From positions 248,001 to 312,000 of the forward strand of contig NZ_FTMV01000004.1 in NCBI RefSeq assembly GCF_900156175.1: DNA of 64,000 nt, written 5' to 3'. Source of the DNA: Janthinobacterium sp. TND4EL3. Lineage in GTDB: Bacteria > Pseudomonadota > Gammaproteobacteria > Burkholderiales > Burkholderiaceae_D. A program made the translations under genes and the position numbers. This document shows positions 39,750 to 47,196 of the stretch, one piece after another. Numbering within the stretch: position 1 is the stretch's first letter; each line of letters begins with the position of its first letter. A model generated the notes under the pieces. The model made no database searches. It saw nothing but the letters and a program-made list of their open reading frames with translations, and was not told the DNA's origin.

Positions 39750-41030
39750 ATGACTACTATTGCCGTGATTGGCCTCGGTTATGTCGGTTTGCCTCTCGTT
39801 GCCGAATTCGGCAAGCAGGCGCGCACCATCGGCTTTGATATTGTGCAAAGCAAGGTCGACAGTTGCCTGCGGGGCGTCGATCCGTCGCGCGAGCTGAGCG
39901 ACGAGCAGATGGCCGCCGCCGTGCATGCCGAGTACTCGTCCGACCCCGCCATTCTGGCGCAGGCCGACATCATCATCGTCGCCGTGCCGACGCCGGTCGA
40001 CGTGGCCCACAGCCCCGATTTCGGCCCCCTGATCGGCGCCAGCAAGAGCGTCGGCCAGCACATGAAGAAGGGCGCCATCGTCGTCTACGAGTCGACCGTG
40101 TACCCGGGCGCGACCGAGGAAATCTGCATTCCCGTGCTGGAACAGGCGTCGGGCATGCAGTGGAAGCGCGATTTTTTCGTCGGCTATTCTCCTGAGCGCA
40201 TCAACCCCGGCGACCGCAAGCACATGCTGACGAACGTGGTGAAAGTGGTCTCGGGCGACACGCCGCAGACACTGGAAACGGTGGCGGCCATGTACGAGTC
40301 CATCGTCGAGCCGGGCGTGCACCGCTGCTCCAGCATCAAGGCGGCGGAGGCGTGCAAGGTGATCGAAAATACCCAGCGCGACCTGAACATCGCGCTGATG
40401 AACGAACTGGCGATCATCTTCGACAAGATCGGCATCGATACTTCCGAAGTCCTGACGGCGGCCGGTACCAAGTGGAACTTCCTGAAGTTCAGCCCGGGCC
40501 TGGTGGGCGGGCATTGCATCGGCGTCGATCCGTATTACCTCACGCACAAGGCCGAGACGCTGGGCTACCATCCGCAGGTCATCCTGGCCGGCCGTCGCAT
40601 CAATGACGGCATGGGCAAGTACATCGCCGAGCAGACCATCAAGAACATGATTGCCGCCGGCAGCTATATCAAGGGCGCGCGCGTGAATGTACTGGGCTTG
40701 ACGTTCAAGGAAGATTGCGCCGACTTGCGCAATTCCAAGGTGGGCGACGTGATTAACGAACTCAAGACTTATGGCGTGGAAGTGTTCGTGCACGATCCGT
40801 ATGCCGATGCCGAGGAAGCCATGCACGAATATGGCGTGCGCCTGTTTGCGTGGGATGAGTTGCCGCGCGCCGATGCCATCGTCGCTGCCGTCTCGCATCG
40901 CGCGCTGACAGCGCTGCCCGTGGAAGACTTCCAGCAAAAGCTGATCAAGGGCGGCTGCTTCATCGATGTGAAGGCCTGTTTTGACGAAGCGGCGTTGCGC
41001 GCCGTGGGCATCAAGGTCTGGCGCCTGTAA
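39750..41030 (+). CDS. Nucleotide sugar dehydrogenase (TviB/WbpO type UDP-HexNAc dehydrogenase)
   Basis: A protein of 426 residues. The NAD-binding motif is GLGYVGLPL at the N-terminus. The catalytic Cys lies in GGHCIGVDPYYL, followed by the C-terminal UDP-binding domain (VLGLTFKEDCADLRNSKV). It would oxidise a UDP-sugar at C6 to the uronic acid. The TviB/WbpO-like pattern suggests an N-acetylhexosamine substrate (UDP-GlcNAc or UDP-GalNAc), although UDP-ManNAc from wecB is also possible. The product would make the polymer acidic, matching the lyase-type heparinases in the locus. Confidence 0.87.
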   Translation: MTTIAVIGLGYVGLPLVAEFGKQARTIGFDIVQSKVDSCLRGVDPSRELSDEQMAAAVHAEYSSDPAILAQADIIIVAVPTPVDVAHSPDFGPLIGASKSVGQHMKKGAIVVYESTVYPGATEEICIPVLEQASGMQWKRDFFVGYSPERINPGDRKHMLTNVVKVVSGDTPQTLETVAAMYESIVEPGVHRCSSIKAAEACKVIENTQRDLNIALMNELAIIFDKIGIDTSEVLTAAGTKWNFLKFSPGLVGGHCIGVDPYYLTHKAETLGYHPQVILAGRRINDGMGKYIAEQTIKNMIAAGSYIKGARVNVLGLTFKEDCADLRNSKVGDVINELKTYGVEVFVHDPYADAEEAMHEYGVRLFAWDELPRADAIVAAVSHRALTALPVEDFQQKLIKGGCFIDVKACFDEAALRAVGIKVWRL

Positions 41031-41048
41031 TCGTCGCCGGGCGGGACG

Positions 41049-41067
41049 GCGGGGCAGGCTGCCCCGC
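41049..41067 (+). terminator. GC-rich hairpin after the UDP-sugar dehydrogenase gene
   Basis: GCGGGGCAG and CTGCCCCGC pair perfectly around one G (in practice a 7-bp stem with a 5-base loop). No T-run follows, so it may be a Rho-dependent or stabilising hairpin. The remaining spacer to 41279 shows no gene or clear promoter. Confidence 0.5.
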
Positions 41068-41279
41068 TGGCTCCCGCGATGTGCATCTCTTTTGCACTGT
41101 ATCAACTCCTCCCTCGTGCACCCGCCGTACACTGGACCTGGCCATCCGCCCGGGGCCGGCGGCGCCTTGAACGACGCACCTTCGAAGCCGGTTCCGGACT
41201 GCCGTACAGGTGGTCGCAAGGTGGCGCTGTGCTGGCACGCCCTTGGCGGCGTGCGTCTTTCAGTCGACCGGAGCCGGAC

Positions 41280-42710
41280 ATGAAAATCTACCCAGTGATC
41301 CTGTCGGGAGGCGCCGGTAGCCGTCTGTGGCCGCTGTCGCGCCAGGCGCTACCCAAGCAATTATTGCCGCTGCTGTCGCAGCAGACCCTGCTGCAGGAAG
41401 CCGTGCTGCGCGTGCGCGAACTGGGCCATGCCGCGCTCGAGGCCATGCCGCCGCTGCTGGTCTGCGGCAATGAGCATCGCTTCATGGTGGCGGAGCAATT
41501 GCGCCAGATCGGCGTGTCGCCGCTGGCCATCGTCCTGGAACCGCTGGCACGCAATACGGCGCCAGCAGTGGCCGCGGCCGCACACTATCTGCTGGCGCGT
41601 GATGCCGAGGCGATCATGCTGGTCTTGCCTGCTGACCACTGCATTGCCGATGTGACCGCGTTTCACCAGGCAGTCGGGCAAGCGGCTGCGCTGGCCGAGG
41701 CCGGCGAGCTCGCCACCTTTGGCATCGTGCCTACCGCTGCGGAAACCGCATATGGCTATATCCTTGCCGGCGCATTGCTGGCCGGTTCGCCGCAGGGCCG
41801 CGAAGTCGAGCGTTTCGTGGAAAAACCGGACCTGGCGACGGCGCGCGGCTTTCTTGCCGACGGACGTTATCTGTGGAACAGCGGCATGTTCATGTTCCGT
41901 GCCGCCAGCTTCCTGCGCGAGTTGCAGCAATTCGAACCGGCCATGCAGGCGGCGTGTGCCGCCGCAGTGGCAGGCGGCTGCCGTGACCTCGACTTCTTTC
42001 GCCTGGCAGCGGATGCCTTTTCGTCCTGCCGCAGCGTTTCGATCGACCATGCCGTGATGGAACACACGCGCCGCGCCGTGGTGCTTCCCGCCGCCATGGG
42101 CTGGAGCGATATCGGTTCCTGGTCCGGCTTGTGGGACGTGTTGCCAGGCGATGAACAGGGCAATGTCGTGCGCGGCGATGTTTATCTCGATGGCGCCCGC
42201 AACTGCATGATACGGGCCGAAAGCCGCATCGTGGCCGTGCTGGGGGTACAGGACCTGGTGATCGTGGAGACGGATGACGCCGTCCTGGTGGCGCGGCGCG
42301 ATCAGGGGCAGCGCGTGCGGCAAGTGGTCGAGCACCTGGAGCGCCATGGGCGCACCGAGCACGTGCAGCATCGGCTCGTGTACCGTCCCTGGGGCAGTTA
42401 TGAAGGCATCGACGTGGGCGAGCGATTCCAGGTCAAGCGCATCGTCGTCAATCCAGGCGGGAAGCTATCGTTGCAGATGCACCATCACCGTTCCGAGCAT
42501 TGGGTGGTGGTGCGCGGCACGGCGCGCGTCACGTGCGGCGAGACGGTGCGCCTGCTGACCGAAAACGAATCGACCTATATTCCGCTCGGCATGGTCCACC
42601 GGCTGGAAAATCCCGGCAAGCTGCCGCTGCACCTGATCGAGGTGCAGACGGGCGCCTACCTGGGCGAGGACGACATCGTGCGCCATGCGGATGCGTATCA
42701 GCGCGCCTGA
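41280..42710 (+). CDS. manC: Mannose-1-phosphate guanylyltransferase / mannose-6-phosphate isomerase
   Basis: A bifunctional enzyme of 476 residues supplying GDP-mannose. The nucleotidyltransferase motif is LSGGAGSRLWPLSRQALPKQ, with FVEKPD and WNSGMFMF further on. The C-terminal type II isomerase cupin begins at YRPWGSYEGID and has LSLQMHHHRSEHW with the metal-binding His/Glu. ATG 41280 begins the domain; the longer in-frame opening from 41079 lies in the non-coding spacer. The 3' end overlaps the convergent acetyltransferase gene by 13 bases. Confidence 0.92.
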   Translation: MKIYPVILSGGAGSRLWPLSRQALPKQLLPLLSQQTLLQEAVLRVRELGHAALEAMPPLLVCGNEHRFMVAEQLRQIGVSPLAIVLEPLARNTAPAVAAAAHYLLARDAEAIMLVLPADHCIADVTAFHQAVGQAAALAEAGELATFGIVPTAAETAYGYILAGALLAGSPQGREVERFVEKPDLATARGFLADGRYLWNSGMFMFRAASFLRELQQFEPAMQAACAAAVAGGCRDLDFFRLAADAFSSCRSVSIDHAVMEHTRRAVVLPAAMGWSDIGSWSGLWDVLPGDEQGNVVRGDVYLDGARNCMIRAESRIVAVLGVQDLVIVETDDAVLVARRDQGQRVRQVVEHLERHGRTEHVQHRLVYRPWGSYEGIDVGERFQVKRIVVNPGGKLSLQMHHHRSEHWVVVRGTARVTCGETVRLLTENESTYIPLGMVHRLENPGKLPLHLIEVQTGAYLGEDDIVRHADAYQRA

Positions 42711-43303
42711 GAGGCTGGCGCGGCGAGCGGCGCCGCATTCATGACGTCGGGAACGCAGTCGCTGGCGATGATCTTGCCGGGATTGCCCGCGACGATGGAA
42801 GCGGGTGGCACATCGGCCAGGACCACGGTGCCGCCGGCGATGCGGCTGCCCTGCCCGATGGTGATCGCGCCGGTAATGATGGCATGGGGGCCGACCCAGA
42901 CCCCATCCTCCAGCGTCGGATAGGCGCTGCTGCGCTGGTCAGGGGCGGTGATGCGGTCACGCCGGCCCAGGGTCGCCCCGTGCAGCAGGGTGACATTGCT
43001 GCCGATGATGGCGCCAGGCGAAATGACGGTGCCCCAGCCATGCGTCAGGGCGAAACCGGGACCGACCCGGGTCTGCCAGGAAAAGTCGATCCCCGCACGG
43101 CGGGTGGCGCTGCGATGCAGCAGCTTGCAAAACGGTAGCAGATACTTCCATGGTGCGCGGGCGTCGCGCGCGGCCTGGCACAGGCGCATGGTGACGATCG
43201 CGCGGAAGGGACGGCTGCCGGCAGCCCCTTTCAGCGTCAGGCGCCAACCGCTGCGCCCGTACAGACGGTAGGTATCGGCGTGCAGTGCCGTCCAGGTGGG
43301 CAT
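42698..43303 (-). CDS. Serine O-acetyltransferase-like left-handed beta-helix acyltransferase
   Basis: A protein of 201 residues on the minus strand. The C-terminal half (about 75-185) has hexapeptide repeats (HGWGTVISPGAIIGSNVTLLHG, GVWVGPHAIITGAITIG, VVLADVPPASIVAGNPGKII), typical of LbH acetyltransferases close to CysE. The N-terminus is shorter than in true CysE, so acetylation of a sugar rather than serine is likely in this locus. It faces the rest of the EPS genes and marks the end of the locus. The ATG is the complement of 43301-43303. Confidence 0.8.
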   Translation of the reverse strand: MPTWTALHADTYRLYGRSGWRLTLKGAAGSRPFRAIVTMRLCQAARDARAPWKYLLPFCKLLHRSATRRAGIDFSWQTRVGPGFALTHGWGTVISPGAIIGSNVTLLHGATLGRRDRITAPDQRSSAYPTLEDGVWVGPHAIITGAITIGQGSRIAGGTVVLADVPPASIVAGNPGKIIASDCVPDVMNAAPLAAPASQAR

Positions 43304-43506
43304 ATGACTTCCTTTTCTTGGGATGATGCGTCAATGTGATGAAATTTTGCCAATTATAACCGCTGCATCCGCCTTCCATGATGGCGCGGCGGACGATAAT
43401 TTTCCCTTATATTTTGATGCCATAAAGAAACTTTTCATTGAAAAAGAAATAACGTAAAAAATTACTTTATGCTATTATCCTTGCTGGTTTGATTATATAA
43501 ATTCAT

Positions 43507-43525
43507 GTGGCCGCGTTGCGGCCAC
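43507..43525. repeat. Perfect hairpin in the leader of a PEP-CTERM gene
   Basis: GTGGCCGC and GCGGCCAC form 8-bp arms (9 with the flanking T-A) around GTT, 20 bases before the ATG. It lies just after a very AT-rich stretch (43400-43506) likely to hold the promoter. The first ten bases, ATGTGGCCGC (43505-43514), recur in the epsD promoter at 20395-20404. Confidence 0.55.
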
Positions 43526-43545
43526 AATTTTGCCTGTGGAGTCGC

Positions 43546-44100
43546 ATGAAGAACAATACACGCCCTATTTTGGCTGTCCTGGCTTTTGCTGGTTCGGTAC
43601 TGTTGTCGCAGGCGGCGACCGCGGCTGTCGACATCAGTTCCTTGCCAAAAGCTGTCAAGCTGGACAACGGCGGTTCGCTGACGTTTGGCGACAAGTTCAA
43701 GAACAATCAGCAGGGCGGCTTTTTCAGTGATGTGTTTACGTTCAATGTAACGCAGCCCAGCGCGCTTAACGTCATTCTGACTTCGCAAAGCACCAGCGCC
43801 CTGACCGGCTTGAATCTGACGGGCTTTGGCCTGTACAGCAGCGTCGGCGATACCTTGCTGCATGGCGGTACCCAGGAGCTGAGCGGTGCGACTGACAAAT
43901 GGAGCCTGTCGTTCACGCACCTGGCCGCCGGCGCGTATTACATGAAGGTCAGTGGCGATATCGTCTCCACCACCGGCGCCACGTTCAGCGCGAATGGCAG
44001 CCTGGTATCGGCCGTGCCCGAGCCTGAAACCTATGCGATGCTGCTTGCCGGCTTGGGCTTGCTGGGATGCATGGCCCGCCGCCGCCAGAAGTCCGCCTGA
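43546..44100 (+). CDS. FxDxF family PEP-CTERM protein (first of a tandem pair)
   Basis: A 184-residue exported protein. The signal peptide is about 1-26 (ending ATAA), the family motif FSDVF lies near residue 62, and the sorting tag AVPEPETYAMLLAGLGLLG precedes ARRRQK. ATG 43546 follows TGGAG at 43537-43541; the longer frame from 43507 would run through the hairpin. The protein is likely cut by XrtB. It is paired with a paralogue 78 bases downstream; a perfect 7-bp hairpin (44102-44118) separates them. Confidence 0.88.
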   Translation: MKNNTRPILAVLAFAGSVLLSQAATAAVDISSLPKAVKLDNGGSLTFGDKFKNNQQGGFFSDVFTFNVTQPSALNVILTSQSTSALTGLNLTGFGLYSSVGDTLLHGGTQELSGATDKWSLSFTHLAAGAYYMKVSGDIVSTTGATFSANGSLVSAVPEPETYAMLLAGLGLLGCMARRRQKSA

Positions 44101-44101
44101 A

Positions 44102-44118
44102 CACGACACCCTGTCGTG
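44102..44118 (+). terminator. Short hairpin between two PEP-CTERM genes
   Basis: CACGACA and TGTCGTG form a 7-bp stem with loop CCC right after the stop codon. There is no T-run. It may weaken read-through or protect the upstream message. Confidence 0.45.
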
Positions 44119-44178
44119 ACGCTATAGTCCCTTTCCCGCGGCTCGCTTGCCTTGGCCGCCGTTATTTTGGTGAAAAGT

Positions 44179-44757
44179 ATGCATAAAATATTGAAATCCC
44201 TGCTCATGACCGTGGTGCTCTCCGCTGCCAGCCTGGGCGCCCATGCCGCACCCGTTGACCTGAGCCATGCACCGGTTGACCTCACGCAGGACTTGATCGA
44301 CTATTCCAGCGGCGAACTGTTTGCTTCGTTTCGCCTGGGGGCCGGCCAGCTTGCTGGCGCCGGAAATAACTTTTTCAGCGATAAATTCCTGTTCACTCTG
44401 ACGGGTGCCCATGATTTCAGCGGCCTGGCAACCTCGCTCAAGCCGAGTGCCAATTCCGGCCTCACCCTGACGGGATTTAGTCTGAGCAATGCCAGCGGCG
44501 TGGTGCTGCATGGCGCGCTCGACTTGCTCAATTTCACGGCGCAAGACCAGGCCTGGGTGCTGAACAGTGGCAAGATGCCGTTGCTGGCGGGCACTTATTT
44601 CCTGCAGGTCGATGGCTATGTTGCTTCCGCATCCGGCGGCAGCTACAGCGGCAATGTCTCGGCCAGCGCGGTGCCGGAAGCTGACGCCTACGCCATGCTG
44701 CTTGCCGGCCTGGGCCTGATGGGCTTTGTGGCGCGCCGGCGCAAATTGCAGGCCTGA
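44179..44757 (+). CDS. FxDxF family PEP-CTERM protein (second of the pair, PEA variant)
   Basis: A protein of 192 residues. The signal peptide is about 1-23 (ending GAHA). The motif FSDKF and the pattern LTGFSLSNASG match the upstream paralogue. The tag reads AVPEADAYAMLLAGLGLMG followed by ARRRK, so the third residue of PEP is Ala. ATG 44179 is chosen because it begins a clean signal peptide. Expression with the first gene is likely. A strong terminator follows. Confidence 0.86.
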   Translation: MHKILKSLLMTVVLSAASLGAHAAPVDLSHAPVDLTQDLIDYSSGELFASFRLGAGQLAGAGNNFFSDKFLFTLTGAHDFSGLATSLKPSANSGLTLTGFSLSNASGVVLHGALDLLNFTAQDQAWVLNSGKMPLLAGTYFLQVDGYVASASGGSYSGNVSASAVPEADAYAMLLAGLGLMGFVARRRKLQA

Positions 44758-44786
44758 ACGCGCCGGACATCGGCAGCGACAAGAAG

Positions 44787-44812
44787 CGGAAGCCATGGCT
44801 TCCGTTTTTTTT
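44787..44812 (+). terminator. Rho-independent terminator after the PEP-CTERM pair
   Basis: CGGAAGCCATGGCTTCCG (44787-44804) is a perfect 18-base palindrome followed by eight T residues. It closes the two-gene PEP-CTERM unit. Confidence 0.92.
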
Positions 44813-44817
44813 GCTGC

Positions 44818-44845
44818 GTTACAGTGGCATTTCCGGCGCTATAAT
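44818..44845 (+). promoter_or_regulatory. Candidate promoter of the TIGR03790-family gene
   Basis: GTTACA (44818-44823) and a perfect TATAAT (44840-44845) are 16 bases apart, directly after the terminator. The predicted start near 44852 gives a leader of about 55 bases to the TTG start. Confidence 0.6.
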
Positions 44846-44907
44846 GGGCTGTCTGGCCCGACGGTCGTGCCGCGAGCCTTCCGACTCATCTTTCTGGCAG
44901 CCATCCA

Positions 44908-45930
44908 TTGCATACTCCACTGCGTTTTTTTCCCGTGTTGCTGGCGGCTCTTTCCTCGGTGCCACAGGCTGGCGCGGCACCAGGATTGCAGCCTGCGCAT
45001 CTGGCGATCATCATCAATGATGCGGAACCGAATAGCGTGGAGGTGGGCGAGTACTACCGCCAGTCGCACGACATTTCGCCTGCCAACGTCGTGCATGTGA
45101 ATATTCCGAACCGGCCGCGCAAACTCAGCGCCGAACAGTTTTCCCAGCTCAAGGAGCGCATTGAGGCCCAGCTCAAGCCCGAGATTCAGGCGGTGCTGAT
45201 GGTCTGGAGCGCCCCGTATGCGGTCGAGTGCAATTCGATCACCTCCGCATTTACCCTGGGATATGACATGGCGCAGTGCGTCAAGACGTGCGATCCGGGC
45301 AAGCCCAGCGCTTATTTCAACAGCAGCGTGGACAGGCCCATGACCCAGATGGGCATGCGCCTGTCGATGCTGTTGCCCGTCGATTCCGTGGACGATGCCA
45401 AGGCCGTCATCAAGCGCGGCACAGCCAGCGGGTTTGCCGTGCCGGCCGCCGGTGCCTATTACCTGACTACCAGCGACGCCGCGCGCAATAGTCGCGCGGC
45501 ATTCTTTCCGCCGTCCGGCATGGTGCGTCAGCGCAAGCTGACCGTCACGAACATGCATGCCAACAGCATCGAAGGTGTCCAGAACATCATGGTGTACCAG
45601 ACCGGCGTGGCCAATGTGGCCAAATTGGACACCCTGCGCTTCTTGCCCGGGGCGCTGGCCGATCACCTGACGTCATTCGGCGGCGATTTGCAGGGCAGCG
45701 GGCAGATGAGCAGCCAGCGCTGGCTGGAAGCTGGCGCGACGGCCAGCTACGGTACGGTGAGTGAACCGTGCAATTATTGGCAAAAATTCCCCAATCCTAC
45801 CGTACTGCTGCGCCGCTACCTGAGCGGCATGACGGCGCTGGAAGCATATTGGGGTAGCGTGTTGTGGCCGGCGCAGGGGCTGTTTATCGGCGACCCGCTC
45901 GCCGCGCCCTATATGGTCTACCGGCGCTGA
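44908..45930 (+). CDS. TIGR03790 family protein (exported, function unknown)
   Basis: A protein of 340 residues. The signal peptide is about 1-23 (ending QAGA). The domain begins LAIIINDAEPNSVEVGEYY and includes VVHVNIPNR, VLMVWSAPYAVECNSITSAF, a Cys-rich segment (QCVKTCDPG) and EPCNYWQKFPNP near the end. I recognise this as the TIGR03790 family, seen in PEP-CTERM-bearing bacteria, with no assigned activity. The start is uncertain: TTG 44908 is the earliest in-frame start giving a signal peptide, but there is no strong RBS. The 3' end overlaps the convergent PEP-CTERM gene by 47 bases. Confidence 0.8.
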   Translation: MHTPLRFFPVLLAALSSVPQAGAAPGLQPAHLAIIINDAEPNSVEVGEYYRQSHDISPANVVHVNIPNRPRKLSAEQFSQLKERIEAQLKPEIQAVLMVWSAPYAVECNSITSAFTLGYDMAQCVKTCDPGKPSAYFNSSVDRPMTQMGMRLSMLLPVDSVDDAKAVIKRGTASGFAVPAAGAYYLTTSDAARNSRAAFFPPSGMVRQRKLTVTNMHANSIEGVQNIMVYQTGVANVAKLDTLRFLPGALADHLTSFGGDLQGSGQMSSQRWLEAGATASYGTVSEPCNYWQKFPNPTVLLRRYLSGMTALEAYWGSVLWPAQGLFIGDPLAAPYMVYRR

Positions 45931-46729
45931 GCGATGAGCTGGCACCGCCCCTGGGGCATGTCGGCGAGGCGGGACCCGCTTCGCGGGCTTTGACGCCGCG
46001 CTTTCTGCGCGCCGCGAATGCCACCAGACCCAGGCCGGCGATCAGCATGGCATAGGTTTCCGGCTCGGGCACGACGGTGACAGGTGGTTTGGGAATGCCG
46101 ATGCCGCTATTGCCGCTATCGATTCCGCCTGTCGCGCCGCCGCCGCCCACGCCGGATCCACCAGCCGGCGAGCCGGTGCTGCGCGAGGCGGACGTAATCA
46201 GCGGTGCATAGGTATCGGCGCCGGTGGCGCCCTGGTAGGCGCGCCCCGGTCCGCGGTAGCCAGCCGCGCCATCGATCGGCGGGAACGCCTGGCTGGTAAC
46301 GAAATCGCGGGTGCCAAACTGATAGCTTCCCGTGTCGCGCGGCGGACGGGCACGCGTGCCGCCGGCCGCATCGCCTGCATCGGCAAACTGATTGCCCAGG
46401 CGGTGGCCGCCGTTGCCAAATTGCGTGTTACGCAATTCCTGGTCCGAAGCGCCGCTGCCAAATTCCGGCGGTGCGCTGGTGCCGTCGTTGATGCGTGCAC
46501 CGAAGCCGATGAAGCCATCGACAAGGCTGCAAGCACTGTACGTACTATCGAGGTCGGCGTCCTTCGCCTTGCCGCCCGCGTTGTTGGCCGCTCCCGTGGC
46601 CTGGCAACGTTTCTCGTCGCCGCTGGTGCGCTGGGCGCCATTTTGCGCTTGCGCCGTGCTCGTCGCCAGCAACAAAACACTGCAGGCAAACAATGAAACG
46701 AATTTGAATGGGGTGGCTGGCTTTAACAT
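45884..46729 (-). CDS. PEP-CTERM protein with unusual C-terminal extension
   Basis: A protein of 281 residues on the minus strand. ATG (complement of 46727-46729) follows AGAGG. The signal peptide is about 1-28 (ending AQA). The body is low-complexity and rich in Gly/Ser/Asn/Asp (SGVGGGGATGGIDSGNSGIG). The tag VVPEPETYAMLIAGLGLVAF and the basic RRKR come near residue 245. Instead of stopping, the frame continues for about 35 residues rich in Arg/Ser/Pro. The DNA of this extension includes a hairpin (CCCGC-TTC-GCGGG, 45975-45987) and overlaps the TIGR03790 gene. A lost stop or a sequencing frameshift is possible. Confidence 0.78.
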   Translation of the reverse strand: MLKPATPFKFVSLFACSVLLLATSTAQAQNGAQRTSGDEKRCQATGAANNAGGKAKDADLDSTYSACSLVDGFIGFGARINDGTSAPPEFGSGASDQELRNTQFGNGGHRLGNQFADAGDAAGGTRARPPRDTGSYQFGTRDFVTSQAFPPIDGAAGYRGPGRAYQGATGADTYAPLITSASRSTGSPAGGSGVGGGGATGGIDSGNSGIGIPKPPVTVVPEPETYAMLIAGLGLVAFAARRKRGVKAREAGPASPTCPRGGASSSLSAGRPYRARRAGRR

Positions 46730-47196
46730 TACTGACCTCTTGAAAATGCATTCCGAGCGCGACGCGTATCGCCAGGCGCTGAGGATGTAATTGATGCGTA
46801 CGCTGCCAGTGCGACATTGTTCGTGCACGGGCAGCATGGCAGCTGAAGAGCCTGGCATGGATGGGGCCTGCTCAATCTATTTGTGTTGCTAGGTTTTCAA
46901 AGTTGCTATTGGCTTATCAAGAATCAAACTTATTTGCCTGAAATATATCATATTTTTCCAGGCGGCGCCTCTTTTATCGTGCCACCGTGAACATTTTGTT
47001 GCTTATTGACTACTAAAAAAGTAGCTGCTTGCGCTTGGCTGACGGGGCACTTACGCCATTCGGCTTAATCAAATGTCATCAAGTCGTCATCCCCGGCCTT
47101 TAATATACAAATAACAAGTCTGAAATACTTTTGTTAATTGTGGTGCGCCGGCCGGCATATGGGTGCGGCGCCATTTATTTACCGACCGGGATACTC
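46730..47196. other. 467-base divergent intergenic region
   Basis: It separates the minus-strand PEP-CTERM gene from the plus-strand nuclease gene. It is AT-rich in its middle. A long imperfect hairpin (46936-46963: GCCTG...CAGGC with an AAATAT/ATATTT inner stem) and the Pho-box-like promoter of the nuclease (47073-47106) are the only structures I can support. Confidence 0.65.
47073..47106 (+). promoter_or_regulatory. Pho-box-like promoter of the extracellular nuclease gene
   Basis: Two 7-base half-sites, ATGTCAT (47073-47079) and TCGTCAT (47084-47090), are spaced by four bases, giving the 11-base period of a PhoB box. They match CTGTCAT at 6 and 5 of 7 positions. TAATAT (47101-47106) follows after ten bases, the spacing found in PhoB-activated promoters where the box replaces the -35. 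Binding by PhoB is inferred. Confidence 0.5.

Noticed and set aside
42698-42710. Overlap of manC and the acetyltransferase as a possible annotation error
   Set aside because: Both proteins are complete with family-typical C-termini. A 13-base convergent overlap is common in compact genomes.
43507-43545. Earlier start of the first FxDxF PEP-CTERM protein
   Set aside because: The longer frame would run through the leader hairpin and put 13 residues before a normal signal peptide. ATG 43546 has TGGAG upstream.
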